A DNA stretch of 41,833 bases from Glaesserella parasuis (GTDB lineage Bacteria; Pseudomonadota; Gammaproteobacteria; Enterobacterales; Pasteurellaceae). Positions 1-7,803 of this stretch are shown one piece after another. Below the pieces are notes generated by a model. It was not told the DNA's origin. It did not search any database and saw only the letters and a program-made list of their open reading frames with translations. Location: assembly GCF_002015085.1 (NCBI RefSeq), contig NZ_MUXW01000010.1, positions 1 to 41,833 of the forward strand, written 5' to 3'. A program made the position numbers and the translations under genes. Positions within the stretch are counted from its first letter, which is position 1; every line of letters starts with the position of its first letter.

Positions 1-294
1 GGTTTGGTTTTTCTTGATAAGTTGCGGTTCAAAGGTGCCGTCACGGTCACGAGGCGTCTCAATTTCTATCTCACCTTCATCACAAATGACGGTCTTAGAT
101 GTGTAACCGTTACGTGCATTTTTACCTTTTCTAGGCTGATGTTTTTCATAACCAAGATGGTCGGTCAGTTCACCATTTAACGCAGCCTCGACGGTGATTT
201 TCTTGAGCATCCGTGAAAATTGATTGAGGTCTTCTGGTGTTTTTAGGTTTTTGGCAAATTCCGCTGCCAAGGCGTGAAGTTGTTTTTCGTTCAT
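1..294 (-). CDS. IS256-family transposase, N-terminal part (cut by window edge)
   Basis: The first 98 residues of a mutator-type (IS256 family) DDE transposase are present; the rest lies beyond the left edge. The N-terminus begins MNEKQLHALAAEFAKNL and continues with a KKITVEAALNGELTDHLGYE segment and an ARNGYTSKT stretch. These match the DNA-binding N-terminal part of IS256-type transposases, which carry the motif 'LTxHLGYexh...RNGyxxKt'. The DDE catalytic residues lie further along and cannot be checked. The ATG at 292-294 is preceded by AGGT, which sits inside a stem-loop (299-340). Family assignment is by recognition of motifs and is fairly sure; whether the copy is complete is unknown. 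Confidence 0.85.
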   Translation of the reverse strand, partial: MNEKQLHALAAEFAKNLKTPEDLNQFSRMLKKITVEAALNGELTDHLGYEKHQPRKGKNARNGYTSKTVICDEGEIEIETPRDRDGTFEPQLIKKNQT

Positions 295-298
295 AATA

Positions 299-340
299 AA
301 ATACCTGTGTCTGAATGTATTATCTCAGAAACAGGTATTT
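299..340 (-). promoter_or_regulatory. Stem-loop over the transposase ribosome binding site
   Basis: On the minus strand AAATACCTGTTTCTGA pairs with TCAGACACAGGTATTT (15 of 16 positions) across a 10-base loop. The AGGT that should act as ribosome binding site for the transposase ATG lies inside the 3' arm. Such a hairpin would keep the site closed in transcripts that read in from outside, a known protection strategy in several insertion sequences. The pairing is visible in the sequence; the role is inferred. Confidence 0.55.
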
Positions 341-393
341 ACACAAATTGTGGGAGAGGCTCAAACAAGCATTTTTTTTAACAATAGAAACTA

Positions 394-1323
394 TTATTTG
401 TCTTTGGTAGCAGTTGCACCAATAACTCCTTTCCAATTATTTTGAGGGGTATTTGGTCTTGAATCCTCATTTTTCGCTTCTCCTAATAAAATTTCGCCAC
501 TTTTGCCATATAAACCACCTTTAAATTCCCCTGCGGGTGTTCGTTTATCTTTCAAATATAAACGAGTGAAAATAGAACCATTTTCACTAACATTTGTTTG
601 ATTAGTAGTTAAATCGTTTCCATTCACACCATAAATACTAATTAAAATTGATTTATTCGTATGTCTATAGGTTGCTGTAACATCAGCCTCTTTAGCTTGT
701 TCAGGAGCAGCGTTGAGAGCATAGTACATTTTTCCTTGATAAGATAAATCGTGAGTTGGACGAGTTTTGGCATCTTCTCTCGCGGTCACTTCTAGTAAAG
801 CCATATATTTGCGTTCAACATCTTGCTCATCAGGCTTATATGGATTTGGTTTTGTTTTACTTAATGTCGCATAACCATAATATCCAACCAAATTTCCATC
901 GGCATCTCGTAACGTATTCATTTTACTATTATTTGAATTGCTACCATTGACTGGAGCTAGCTTGATTTCTTTGCCTTCAAGGGTAATACTCACCCAATTG
1001 CTCGCATCGTAATAACCACCATTTTTCGAGAAGCCCTGCCAAATATCTCGATCACTCAAATTTTGAGAGGGAGGCTCTATTTTTTCCTTAGATTGCTTAC
1101 CAACAATTGGCTCTTTTATTTGCTTATCCTCTTTTGCTTCGGGAGCTTTGCTAGCATTATTTTTATCCAAAGATTGGGGGTTATTTTCACTTACTTGTTG
1201 ATTAGTAATAGGATTTTCTGTTTTATCTACAGCTTGCTGATGACCACCACTTGAACCACCACCACAAGCTACTAAGATGCAACTAGCAAGTAATGTAATA
1301 CTAAGTTTTTTTATTTTGTTCAT
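394..1323 (-). CDS. Surface lipoprotein with a TbpB-like C-terminal beta-barrel
   Basis: This 309-residue lipoprotein has a lysine-rich start, a hydrophobic stretch and the lipobox LVAC, with Cys20 followed by GGGSSGG, a typical tether for surface lipoproteins. Residues 21-90 are a low-complexity N/K/E/Q linker. The rest is a beta-rich domain ending in an EFKGGLYGKSGEILLGEA stretch, which resembles the last strands of the TbpB/factor H-binding-protein type barrel (the 'GGxxYGxxAxElgG' pattern). Proteins of this kind include transferrin- and heme-binding or complement-binding lipoproteins, often flipped to the surface by Slam; no Slam gene is visible here. The ligand cannot be told. The start has a clear site, GAGGAGACAAAT then ATG. 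An IS256 element lies just past its stop codon. Confidence 0.7.
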   Translation of the reverse strand: MNKIKKLSITLLASCILVACGGGSSGGHQQAVDKTENPITNQQVSENNPQSLDKNNASKAPEAKEDKQIKEPIVGKQSKEKIEPPSQNLSDRDIWQGFSKNGGYYDASNWVSITLEGKEIKLAPVNGSNSNNSKMNTLRDADGNLVGYYGYATLSKTKPNPYKPDEQDVERKYMALLEVTAREDAKTRPTHDLSYQGKMYYALNAAPEQAKEADVTATYRHTNKSILISIYGVNGNDLTTNQTNVSENGSIFTRLYLKDKRTPAGEFKGGLYGKSGEILLGEAKNEDSRPNTPQNNWKGVIGATATKDK

Positions 1324-1346
1324 ATTTGTCTCCTCATCGATTTTAG

Positions 1347-1946
1347 TTAGTCTGCAACATCAATATCAGGTGACATTCCACCTAAATTATACGCTTCTAA
1401 TTTCACAGGGCTATTTGGCTCAAAATTAAAAATCGTTACAGTACCTTGTGTTGCAGGTAGTAAGTGATTTGCAGAAAGTGAAACGAAGCTATGGCAAGCG
1501 GCTCGAATAACACCACTATGTACAACTGCTAGAACATCTCCATTACTCTCTTTCACCCATTTTATCAGTGTTTCTGATGCTCTTTGACAAAATTGATGCC
1601 AATTTTCTCCGCCTTTAGGTGTGTAATCACCTCTTCTCCAAGCGTGGTACAGTTCAGGATTTTCGTCAATTAACTCTTGCTTTTTACGTCCAGACCATTC
1701 ACCCATATTGAGTTCTCGTAATCCTTTATCTTTAATAGGATCTTGAAAACCAATGATTTCCGCTGTTTGTACTGCTCTACCTAAGTCTGAAGAAATCACC
1801 GTTTTCGGAGATAATTGTTGAATTAACGGTTTTATTGCATTTGCTTGAGATATTCCTCGTTTTGATAAAGGGGAATTATAATGTCCTTGCAAGCGTTTTT
1901 CAATATTCCATAACGTTTCGCCGTGGCGTAGTAAAATCAATCGCAT
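1347..1946 (-). CDS. Histidine phosphatase family protein (GpmB/CobC-like)
   Basis: This 199-residue enzyme of the histidine phosphatase (phosphoglycerate-mutase-like) superfamily begins MRLILLRHGETLWN. The RHGE motif carries the phosphate-accepting histidine, LRELNMGEWSGR holds the second acidic region, and VVHSGVIRAA holds the second catalytic histidine. The start at 1946 follows AAGGAGTTTGAT. A longer frame from 1973 would overlap the upstream transporter gene and lacks a site. It lies 10 bases behind the DASS transporter gene, so the two are probably cotranscribed. The physiological substrate is unknown; the link to an anion transporter suggests a phosphorylated organic acid, but that is only inference. 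Confidence 0.8.
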   Translation of the reverse strand: MRLILLRHGETLWNIEKRLQGHYNSPLSKRGISQANAIKPLIQQLSPKTVISSDLGRAVQTAEIIGFQDPIKDKGLRELNMGEWSGRKKQELIDENPELYHAWRRGDYTPKGGENWHQFCQRASETLIKWVKESNGDVLAVVHSGVIRAACHSFVSLSANHLLPATQGTVTIFNFEPNSPVKLEAYNLGGMSPDIDVAD

Positions 1947-1956
1947 ATCAAACTCC

Positions 1957-3408
1957 TTATAACCCATAACCAAGCACTTGGAACCAAGTAAATACAGAAA
2001 TTGAGATAACTACAGCACTAATAAAACAGGTTATCAGTCCGTATTTCATTTGATCTATTACGCTAAAATACCCCGTAGCAAAATAAATCGTGTTTACTTT
2101 TGAATGTGGTGGTAATGTCACGGTATAAGTTAAGGTAAATGATGCTGCAAGAGCCAATGTCACAGGATCCATTCCCAAAGTTTTTGCAAGTGCAATAATT
2201 GACGGAATTAAAATTGTCGTTCTTACAGTTTTACTGGTAAAAATTAAGTGTCTGTACATACAGACGAAGATGACTACAACATAAACCAATGAATGGTTCA
2301 TCTTTTCTAATCCTAAACCTTCCACGACATTTCCCATAATCCATTGAGCCCCTTTAGTGCTTTCCAGAGTATTTCCTGCCGCATAAGCTCCAGCAGCAAA
2401 AAGCATTAAGTCCCATTTAATTTTTGCTTCATTCCAAGTCAATAAGTCAACTTTTGGTAGCAAGCAAAGTACTGCAGCAATTACCGCTGTCATATAAACA
2501 CTGACTTCAAAACCAAACCAACCCTTTTGATAATCTTCCGTAGCCCATAGGAACACCGCAGTAAAGAAAATCGCCATTGCTTTTTTCTCATCAAGAGTGA
2601 GTTTGCCAAGTTTAGAATACTCTGTTTGTAAACGTCCTAAGGCTTCACTAAAATTACTCTCTTTTTTCATTGAAAATAATTTAAAACCAATCAGATAAGC
2701 CAAGAACATACTCAGCAGTGCAGTCGGAAAAGAAGCAATAAGCCAGTCAATATAACCAATATCTGCTCCTGTTTGATTATTAATAAAACCAACAGCAATA
2801 ATATTTGCCGCAGTTCCTGTCATTACCCCTGATGTTGCAATAGCATCGGCTTGCACACCTTGTAACATCATCAACTTACCAAAATTACTTTCACCTGGGA
2901 TTACTCGATAGATTTCAAGCAAAATCATACAGATCGGCACCATTAAGGTTGCTCGAGTAGTGGTTGATGGCACAAAGAAAACAAGCACAAAGTTGATTAA
3001 AATAAGTACGAACAATGCTTTTTTCGATGTTTGCCCAAAATGAGTAATCATCCATAACGCAAACCGTCTTGCGATATTGGATTTAATCATTGCTGACGTT
3101 AGGACAAATGCAGATACCATTAACCAAATTACATCGTACCCAAGAGTAGCAAAAACTGCTTTTTCTTTCGCTACGGTATGTGTTAAAGGTAATAAAATGA
3201 TGACTATTAACGAAGTGAGATAAATAGGTAATGAACCACAAACCCATAAAACCAAAGCACTGCAGAAAATAGCAATCGCTTTTTGCCCTTCAATAGTTAG
3301 CCCTTCAGGGGTAGGCATAAACATCAATCCAAACAACACAATTAGAGCAAGAAGAATACCGATTTTTTTCAGAACTCCTTCTTTGTTTTTTGTATTAGAA
3401 GTATTCAT
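1957..3408 (-). CDS. DASS (SLC13) family sodium/anion symporter
   Basis: This inner-membrane transporter of 483 residues has about a dozen hydrophobic segments. It shows the divalent anion:sodium symporter pattern: TGTAANIIAVGF in the first half and LPPHSKVNTIYFATGYF near the C-terminus, where the family has its two substrate/sodium-binding hairpin motifs. Family members import dicarboxylates, citrate, tartrate or sulfate; the substrate here cannot be read. The start at 3408 (MNTSNTKNKEG) follows GGGAGAAAGTT; the longer frame to 3444 has no such site. A LysR-type regulator is divergently transcribed from the other side of the promoter region, a usual arrangement for a substrate-induced transporter, and a histidine phosphatase follows. 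Confidence 0.85.
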   Translation of the reverse strand: MNTSNTKNKEGVLKKIGILLALIVLFGLMFMPTPEGLTIEGQKAIAIFCSALVLWVCGSLPIYLTSLIVIILLPLTHTVAKEKAVFATLGYDVIWLMVSAFVLTSAMIKSNIARRFALWMITHFGQTSKKALFVLILINFVLVFFVPSTTTRATLMVPICMILLEIYRVIPGESNFGKLMMLQGVQADAIATSGVMTGTAANIIAVGFINNQTGADIGYIDWLIASFPTALLSMFLAYLIGFKLFSMKKESNFSEALGRLQTEYSKLGKLTLDEKKAMAIFFTAVFLWATEDYQKGWFGFEVSVYMTAVIAAVLCLLPKVDLLTWNEAKIKWDLMLFAAGAYAAGNTLESTKGAQWIMGNVVEGLGLEKMNHSLVYVVVIFVCMYRHLIFTSKTVRTTILIPSIIALAKTLGMDPVTLALAASFTLTYTVTLPPHSKVNTIYFATGYFSVIDQMKYGLITCFISAVVISISVFTWFQVLGYGL

Positions 3409-3519
3409 AACTTTCTCCCAAATGAATGAATTTATTTTCGACACATTATAGGGATTTGAAACTATTTTAATAATTGTGTTATTATATAAAAATCATAAAA
3501 ATTATTTATGGAGAAGCCT
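3409..3519. promoter_or_regulatory. Divergent promoter region, transporter / LysR regulator
   Basis: This 111-base, very AT-rich stretch separates the two divergent genes. On the minus strand a perfect TATAAT lies at 3445-3450, about 40 bases from the transporter start; the best-spaced -35 (TTATTA, 3468-3473) is weak, which fits an activator-dependent promoter. LysR-type regulators usually bind such gaps at T-N11-A dyads. Several are possible in the A/T-rich 3475-3510 segment, so no operator can be named with confidence. Confidence 0.45.
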
Positions 3520-4416
3520 ATGAACTTACAACAACTAAAAGCCTTCGTGGTGTTGTCTGAATGTTTGAGTGTCACTGAAACTGCAGAAAGACTATTTTGT
3601 ACTCAACCCTCAGTGAGTATTAAGATAAAAAATCTTGAACAATCATTAGATACGGTTCTTTTTGAGCGGATCAATAACCGCCTTTTTTTAACCGAACAAG
3701 GCAAGATATTTCGCCAATATGCGTTGAAAATTCTTCAATTACTTGAAACTGCTCAAGAACATATTCATCAATATGATGATCCAAATTACGGTAAAATTAC
3801 CTTTGGTGCTAGCCATTTTGTTGGAGCCTATTTGTTGCCAAAAGTCATTGCAAGATACAAGCAAATCGCTCCAAATGTCGAAATTCGAATGGATATTCTC
3901 CCTTCTCAACAGCTTATCCAACGTTTAGAAAACCACGAGTTAGAATTTGCAATTATGTCTGACCAAGTTTGCTTTGAGAATAAAGAAAAAGAGTATGTTA
4001 GTGAAAGTTTTTTCGATGACGAAATGGTATTAATTGCTTCATCAACACACCCATTTTCTCAGTACAATAACGTTGATTTTAATGCTATTTTAGAAGAAAC
4101 CCTGATTATCAAACCAAGTCAATCAGAAACAAGTAAATTTTTACTGAAACATTTAGATGAAAGTGCAATAAAAAAATTAAAAACTTTAGAAATCAATAAT
4201 TTAGAAGGAATTAAACATTGTGTTCTTAATCAGCTCGGCATTGCTATTATTTCAAAATTAGCTGTAGAGCAAGAGCTTAAAAGAGGAGAGCTGAAAGAGA
4301 TCAAGCTCAGTAGCCATCAATTTATTCGAGGGATTAATTATATTCACCATAAATCTCGCATACTCTCGCCTGCGACACATAATTTTTTACAAACTTTATT
4401 TCAACTTAAATACTAA
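3520..4416 (+). CDS. LysR-type transcriptional regulator
   Basis: This 298-residue protein has a winged helix-turn-helix at residues 1-60 (MNLQQLKAFVVLSECLSVTE..., then the CTQPSVSIKIKNLEQSLDTVLFER recognition region in two overlapping parts) and a periplasmic-binding-protein-like effector domain after about residue 90. The start at 3520 follows GGAGAAGCCT; an in-frame ATG twelve bases upstream overlaps that site. It is divergent from the DASS transporter and phosphatase genes and is most simply their regulator. The effector is unknown. The family call is safe, the target is inference. Confidence 0.88.
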   Translation: MNLQQLKAFVVLSECLSVTETAERLFCTQPSVSIKIKNLEQSLDTVLFERINNRLFLTEQGKIFRQYALKILQLLETAQEHIHQYDDPNYGKITFGASHFVGAYLLPKVIARYKQIAPNVEIRMDILPSQQLIQRLENHELEFAIMSDQVCFENKEKEYVSESFFDDEMVLIASSTHPFSQYNNVDFNAILEETLIIKPSQSETSKFLLKHLDESAIKKLKTLEINNLEGIKHCVLNQLGIAIISKLAVEQELKRGELKEIKLSSHQFIRGINYIHHKSRILSPATHNFLQTLFQLKY

Positions 4417-4560
4417 GAGTTCTCGATGAAAATATTGTTAGTAAAATATGGTAAAATGAAAAGCATTATATTTGAATAACTAGCGGTCGGTTCAGATAAA
4501 AAATTTGCAAATTTTTATGATCAAGTGACCGCTTATTTTCGCATAAGAGATCGCACTTCA
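4417..4560. other. lysR-mutH gap with an inverted pair of uptake-signal cores
   Basis: AGCGGTC (4482-4488) and GACCGCT (4527-4533) form an inverted pair around an A/T-rich centre holding the palindrome AAAATTTGCAAATTTT. Both the core and the TTTGCAAA tract belong to the Actinobacillus-type DNA uptake sequence. Paired uptake sequences between genes often double as weak terminators in this family. A candidate mutH promoter could also lie here, but I cannot place one. Confidence 0.5.
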
Positions 4561-5241
4561 ATGCAACTTGCCACCCATTCCACCACAGAAACAGAGCTTC
4601 TCGCTAAAGCCCAATGGCTCGCAGGCTTTACCCTAGGGGAAATTGCCGAACAGTTGAATATGGTTGTACCGCCTGATTTACGTCGAGATAAAGGGTGGGT
4701 AGGTATGCTTATTGAAACGGCGTTAGGGGCAAAGGCTGGCAGCAAGCCTGAACAAGATTTTGCCCATTTAGGCATTGAGTTGAAAACCATTCCTGTCAAT
4801 GAAAAAGGATTGCCGTTAGAAACTACCTTTGTCAGCCTTGCACCTTTAACGGACAATCACGGTATTGTATGGCAAACGTCACATGTTAAACATAAATTGC
4901 AACGGGTTTTGTGGATCCCAGTCGAAGGTAAGCGGTCAATTCCCCTTGAAAAAAGGCATATCGGACAGCCGATTTTATGGTCGCCGTCACCCCAACAAGA
5001 ACAGCAGTTACAACAAGACTGGGAAGAGTTAATGGAACTGATTGTGCTTGGACGTTTAAATGAGATCAATGCTCGTTTAGGAGAAGTGCTTCATTTGCGT
5101 CCAAAAGGGCGAAATAATAAGGCGTTAGCAGGGGCCGTAAATCAATACGGTGAAAAAATTCAATCATTGCCACTAGGGTTTTACTTGCGTAAACAATTTA
5201 CCGCAGAGATTTTACAAAATTTTTTGCATGCGCCCCTTTAA
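4561..5241 (+). CDS. mutH: DNA mismatch repair endonuclease MutH
   Basis: MutH nicks the unmethylated strand at hemimethylated GATC sites after activation by MutS and MutL. The catalytic D-x(n)-E-x-K motif is present: Asp66, Glu73 and Lys75 in EQDFAHLGIELKTIP, matching E. coli Asp70, Glu77 and Lys79 with a constant offset of four. Other conserved blocks are RRDKGWVGML, TSHVKHKLQRVLWIPVEG and the C-terminal LPLGFYLRKQF. From the ATG at 4561 the protein has 226 residues, close to the E. coli 229. An upstream GTG at 4525 keeps the frame open but falls inside an uptake-signal repeat, so I did not use it. The following gene is ygdQ, as in E. coli. Confidence 0.95.
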   Translation: MQLATHSTTETELLAKAQWLAGFTLGEIAEQLNMVVPPDLRRDKGWVGMLIETALGAKAGSKPEQDFAHLGIELKTIPVNEKGLPLETTFVSLAPLTDNHGIVWQTSHVKHKLQRVLWIPVEGKRSIPLEKRHIGQPILWSPSPQQEQQLQQDWEELMELIVLGRLNEINARLGEVLHLRPKGRNNKALAGAVNQYGEKIQSLPLGFYLRKQFTAEILQNFLHAPL

Positions 5242-5327
5242 TTTTGCCACAGCTCTCTATATGATGTGCAACTTTTAGTTCGGCAATTTTTGCCGATGTT
5301 ATGTCTAATTTTATCAAGGATCTTTCT

Positions 5328-6056
5328 ATGTTTGAGTGGATTGCCAGCCCAGAAGCGTGGGTTGCTCTCTTTACCTTAGCAGCGTTAGAAATCGTGCTAG
5401 GTATTGATAACATTATTTTAATCAGTATTTTAGTTTCTCGTTTACCTGAAAAACAACGCCAGTCAGCGCGTATTATCGGCTTGGGCTTAGCGATGGCAAC
5501 TCGTATTCTTCTCTTGCTTTCATTAGCGTGGATGATGCGATTAGTCGATCCGCTCTTTACGATTATGGATAAGCCGATTTCAGGACGTGACCTGATTTTA
5601 TTCTTCGGGGGCTTATTCCTAGTCGTTAAAAGTGCAATGGAACTGATTGAAGCGGTTAAGGGCGAAGCACACGATACTGAAGGCAATACAAGTAAGAAAG
5701 CGAATTACTTTATGATCCTTATCCAGATCGCTGTTTTAGATATCGTATTCTCGCTAGACTCCGTTATCACTGCAGTTGGTATGGCAGATGATATTCCTGT
5801 TATGGTGATTGCAATTATGATTGCTGTGGGCGTGATGATGTTTGCCGCAAAACCAATCGGGGATTTCGTTGATCATAACCCAACCATTAAGAATTTAGCA
5901 CTTGCATTCTTAATCTTAATCGGTATCGCATTAATGGGTGAAGGCTTTAATATCCCTATTTCAAAATCAGCGATTTACACCGCAATGGGCTTCTCGGTGA
6001 TTGTGGAATTTATCAACATTAAAATGCGTAAAAACCAAGAAAGATATCGGAAATAA
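5328..6056 (+). CDS. ygdQ: TerC-family membrane protein YgdQ
   Basis: This integral membrane protein of 242 residues belongs to the TerC family. It carries the two signature segments with intramembrane acids: ALEIVLGIDNIILISIL near residue 30 and VLDIVFSLDSVITAVGM near residue 140. TerC-family proteins are linked to metal-ion (manganese) export and tellurite resistance; this exact paralogue is uncharacterised. The start at 5328 follows AAGGATCTTTCT; an earlier in-frame ATG at 5301 lacks a site. The mutH-ygdQ order is the same as in E. coli, which supports the assignment. A strong terminator follows. Confidence 0.85.
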   Translation: MFEWIASPEAWVALFTLAALEIVLGIDNIILISILVSRLPEKQRQSARIIGLGLAMATRILLLLSLAWMMRLVDPLFTIMDKPISGRDLILFFGGLFLVVKSAMELIEAVKGEAHDTEGNTSKKANYFMILIQIAVLDIVFSLDSVITAVGMADDIPVMVIAIMIAVGVMMFAAKPIGDFVDHNPTIKNLALAFLILIGIALMGEGFNIPISKSAIYTAMGFSVIVEFINIKMRKNQERYRK

Positions 6057-6061
6057 ATCAT

Positions 6062-6095
6062 AAAAGCTCTCCAGATTAGGGGAGCTTTTGTATTA
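6062..6095 (+). terminator. Rho-independent terminator after ygdQ
   Basis: AAAAGCTCTCC pairs with GGGGAGCTTTT (11 pairs, one G-U) over a six-base loop, followed by GTATTATT. It starts five bases after the ygdQ stop codon. The U tract is imperfect but the stem is strong. Confidence 0.8.
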
Positions 6096-6158
6096 TTAAT
6101 ATATGCACTTCCTATAAGTAGGTATACATTAATTGCAAGAAAATAAAAGAATTAAACT

Positions 6159-6362
6159 ATGTTAATTAAATTATTACGCTTTATCATAGCAATTACAATA
6201 CTATTTTTACTACTTTACTTGGGTAAGGTGCTCAGCCCATTAATACCGATTCGTATTCCTGAAAGCATTCTAGGAATGTTAATGTTATTTATTTTGTTTG
6301 GAACCAAAATAATCAAAGTGAGCAGTATCAATACCGAGATGTACAATGTTGAATACAATTAA
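6159..6362 (+). pseudogene. Truncated LrgA/CidA-family holin-like gene
   Basis: The 67 residues match the N-terminal half of LrgA/CidA (YohJ) proteins. They contain a hydrophobic LRFIIAITILFLLLYLGK segment, then PIRIPESILGMLMLFILFGTKIIKV, which corresponds to the conserved 'P..IPgSilGmlllFlLL..kiikv' block. Family members normally run to about 120-140 residues with four membrane spans; this one stops after two, with an unrelated tail (SSINTEMYNVEYN). The partner lrgB gene that usually follows is absent and thiQ begins 12 bases later. The simplest reading is a deletion remnant. A short functional variant cannot be excluded. Confidence 0.7.
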
Positions 6363-6374
6363 TGAGATACACAC

Positions 6375-7004
6375 GTGATTTATATAAATGTTGAATTTGA
6401 TTACCCTGAAATGCCAATGCAGTTTCAACTCAATGTAAAAAAAGGGGAACGCATTGCGGTGATTGGTGAAAGTGGTGCAGGCAAAAGCACTTTGCTTAAT
6501 CTGATAGCAGGTTTTGAAAAAGCGGATCGTGGTGAGATTTTACTCAATGGGGAAAATCATTTTGCTACTGAACCAGCCCAACGCCCTGTGTCGATGTTAT
6601 TTCAAGATAATAACCTTTTTCCACATTTAACGGTTGCTCAAAATATTGGTTTAGGGCTAGTTTCTCGTTTGCATTTTGATGCTACACAGATGCAACAGAT
6701 TACACAAATTGCAAAGCAGATGGGCATTGCTGAACTCTTAGAACGCCGTTCGGATTTATTATCGGGCGGACAAAAACAGCGTGTGGCGTTGGCTAGAACC
6801 CTACTTAGGGATAAACCGATTTTGTTGTTAGATGAACCCTTTTCTGCCCTTGATCCGCAAAAGAGAATAGAAATGCAACAACTTGTGGTGGAATTATGCC
6901 AACAGAAACAGCTCACGTTACTAATGGTCACACATCAGCTGGAAGATGTAAGTAAGTTGTGTGATCAGGTGGTCGAAGTGAAACAAGGGCGTTTGATTTA
7001 CTAG
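6375..7004 (+). CDS. thiQ: Thiamine ABC transporter ATP-binding protein ThiQ (orphan)
   Basis: This ATPase of the ThiBPQ thiamine importer has 209 residues. Walker A is GESGAGKST, followed by the ThiQ-typical RPVSMLFQDNNLFPHLTVAQ, the signature LSGGQKQRVALAR, Walker B ILLLDEPFSALDP and the switch histidine in MVTHQ. The start is GTG at 6375 with only a weak upstream site, as expected for a gene normally translated by coupling to thiP. The periplasmic binding protein (thiB) and permease (thiP) genes that normally precede thiQ are missing; a truncated lrgA remnant lies there instead. The protein looks intact but has no partner in this window. Confidence 0.85.
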   Translation: MIYINVEFDYPEMPMQFQLNVKKGERIAVIGESGAGKSTLLNLIAGFEKADRGEILLNGENHFATEPAQRPVSMLFQDNNLFPHLTVAQNIGLGLVSRLHFDATQMQQITQIAKQMGIAELLERRSDLLSGGQKQRVALARTLLRDKPILLLDEPFSALDPQKRIEMQQLVVELCQQKQLTLLMVTHQLEDVSKLCDQVVEVKQGRLIY

Positions 7005-7067
7005 TCAAAATCTAATTTTTTCAGTAAGATTAAAGATTATTTTATATCGGATTTAAAAGAGGTTATT

Positions 7068-7787
7068 GTGCCAAATCGTGATTATGCTGTTCGCTCTAAA
7101 GCCAAAAAAGGTGGAAATACTGCACTGATCTTAGCAGTGATTATTTTATTATTGATGGGAAGTGGGTTTGTTCTCTGGTTTTTAAAAGAAAGCAACCCAA
7201 CCACGCCTGTAATGCCGACACAAATGGCACCATCACAGCAACCTAAAAGTACATTGCCGACCCCACCGCAGGAGGTATATAGCTACATTCGAGATTTAGA
7301 AACCAGAGAAGTTCCTGTGGATAAAAATTCTAAATTAGCACAATTAACCAAAGAGCAAGAACTGGCAATTCAGAAACAAAAAGAAGAGCAGCAGTTAAGC
7401 CAAACAGCAACATCTGATCCAGTCGCAAATACCTCGATAGCAACAGAACAAAAACAAGAGCAACAACAAGAAGTTAGTGAAGCAAAACCAAAACAAGAAG
7501 CACTCCAAAAAACACAAGAACAGGCAAAAAATATTACAACGGCAAAGCCTGCTTTAGAGCAACCTAAGAATGTCGGAAAATTTGGTTTACAATGTGGTGC
7601 ATTTAAAAATAAAGCTCAAGCAGAAAATATGCAGGCCCGTTTAGCTATGGCTGGTTACAATGCTCGTATTAATAGCAATGGTGAATGGAACCGCGTTGTT
7701 GTTGGTCCAGTTGGAGATAGAGCTAAAGCAGCGGCAGCATTATCTAATGCTCGCAGTGTAGCGGAATGTGTTATTATTGGTATGTAG
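7068..7787 (+). CDS. ftsN: FtsN-like cell-division protein with SPOR domain
   Basis: This 239-residue bitopic membrane protein has a short basic cytoplasmic head (MPNRDYAVRSKAKKGG), one membrane span at about residues 18-38, a long Q/K/E-rich periplasmic linker and a C-terminal SPOR domain from about residue 168 (FGLQCGAFKNKAQAENMQ ... NRVVVGPVGDRAKA). SPOR domains bind denuded septal peptidoglycan. The layout is that of FtsN, which activates septal wall synthesis late in division. The start is GTG at 7068 behind AAAGAGGTTATT. SPOR proteins such as DamX or DedD are alternatives, but the topology and short basic N-terminus favour FtsN. Confidence 0.8.
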   Translation: MPNRDYAVRSKAKKGGNTALILAVIILLLMGSGFVLWFLKESNPTTPVMPTQMAPSQQPKSTLPTPPQEVYSYIRDLETREVPVDKNSKLAQLTKEQELAIQKQKEEQQLSQTATSDPVANTSIATEQKQEQQQEVSEAKPKQEALQKTQEQAKNITTAKPALEQPKNVGKFGLQCGAFKNKAQAENMQARLAMAGYNARINSNGEWNRVVVGPVGDRAKAAAALSNARSVAECVIIGM

Positions 7788-7803
7788 TTAAAAAGGAAAC
7801 AAA

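Larger units (their letters stand above)
1..362 (-). mobile_element. IS256-family insertion sequence, one end
   Basis: The 5' part of the transposase gene is followed outward by about 70 bases of leader. A candidate terminal inverted repeat reads, on the minus strand, GAGCCTCTCCCACAATTTGT and ends near 362. The GAG...CTCCC...AATTTG pattern resembles IS256-family ends. The other end is outside the window, so neither the matching terminal repeat nor the 8-9 base target duplication can be verified. The exact boundary may be off by a few bases. The element stops about 30 bases beyond the stop codon of the neighbouring lipoprotein gene. Confidence 0.7.

Noticed and set aside
4525..4560. GTG start of mutH at 4525
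   Set aside because: The codons fall in an uptake-signal repeat, and the ATG at 4561 gives the family length and alignment.
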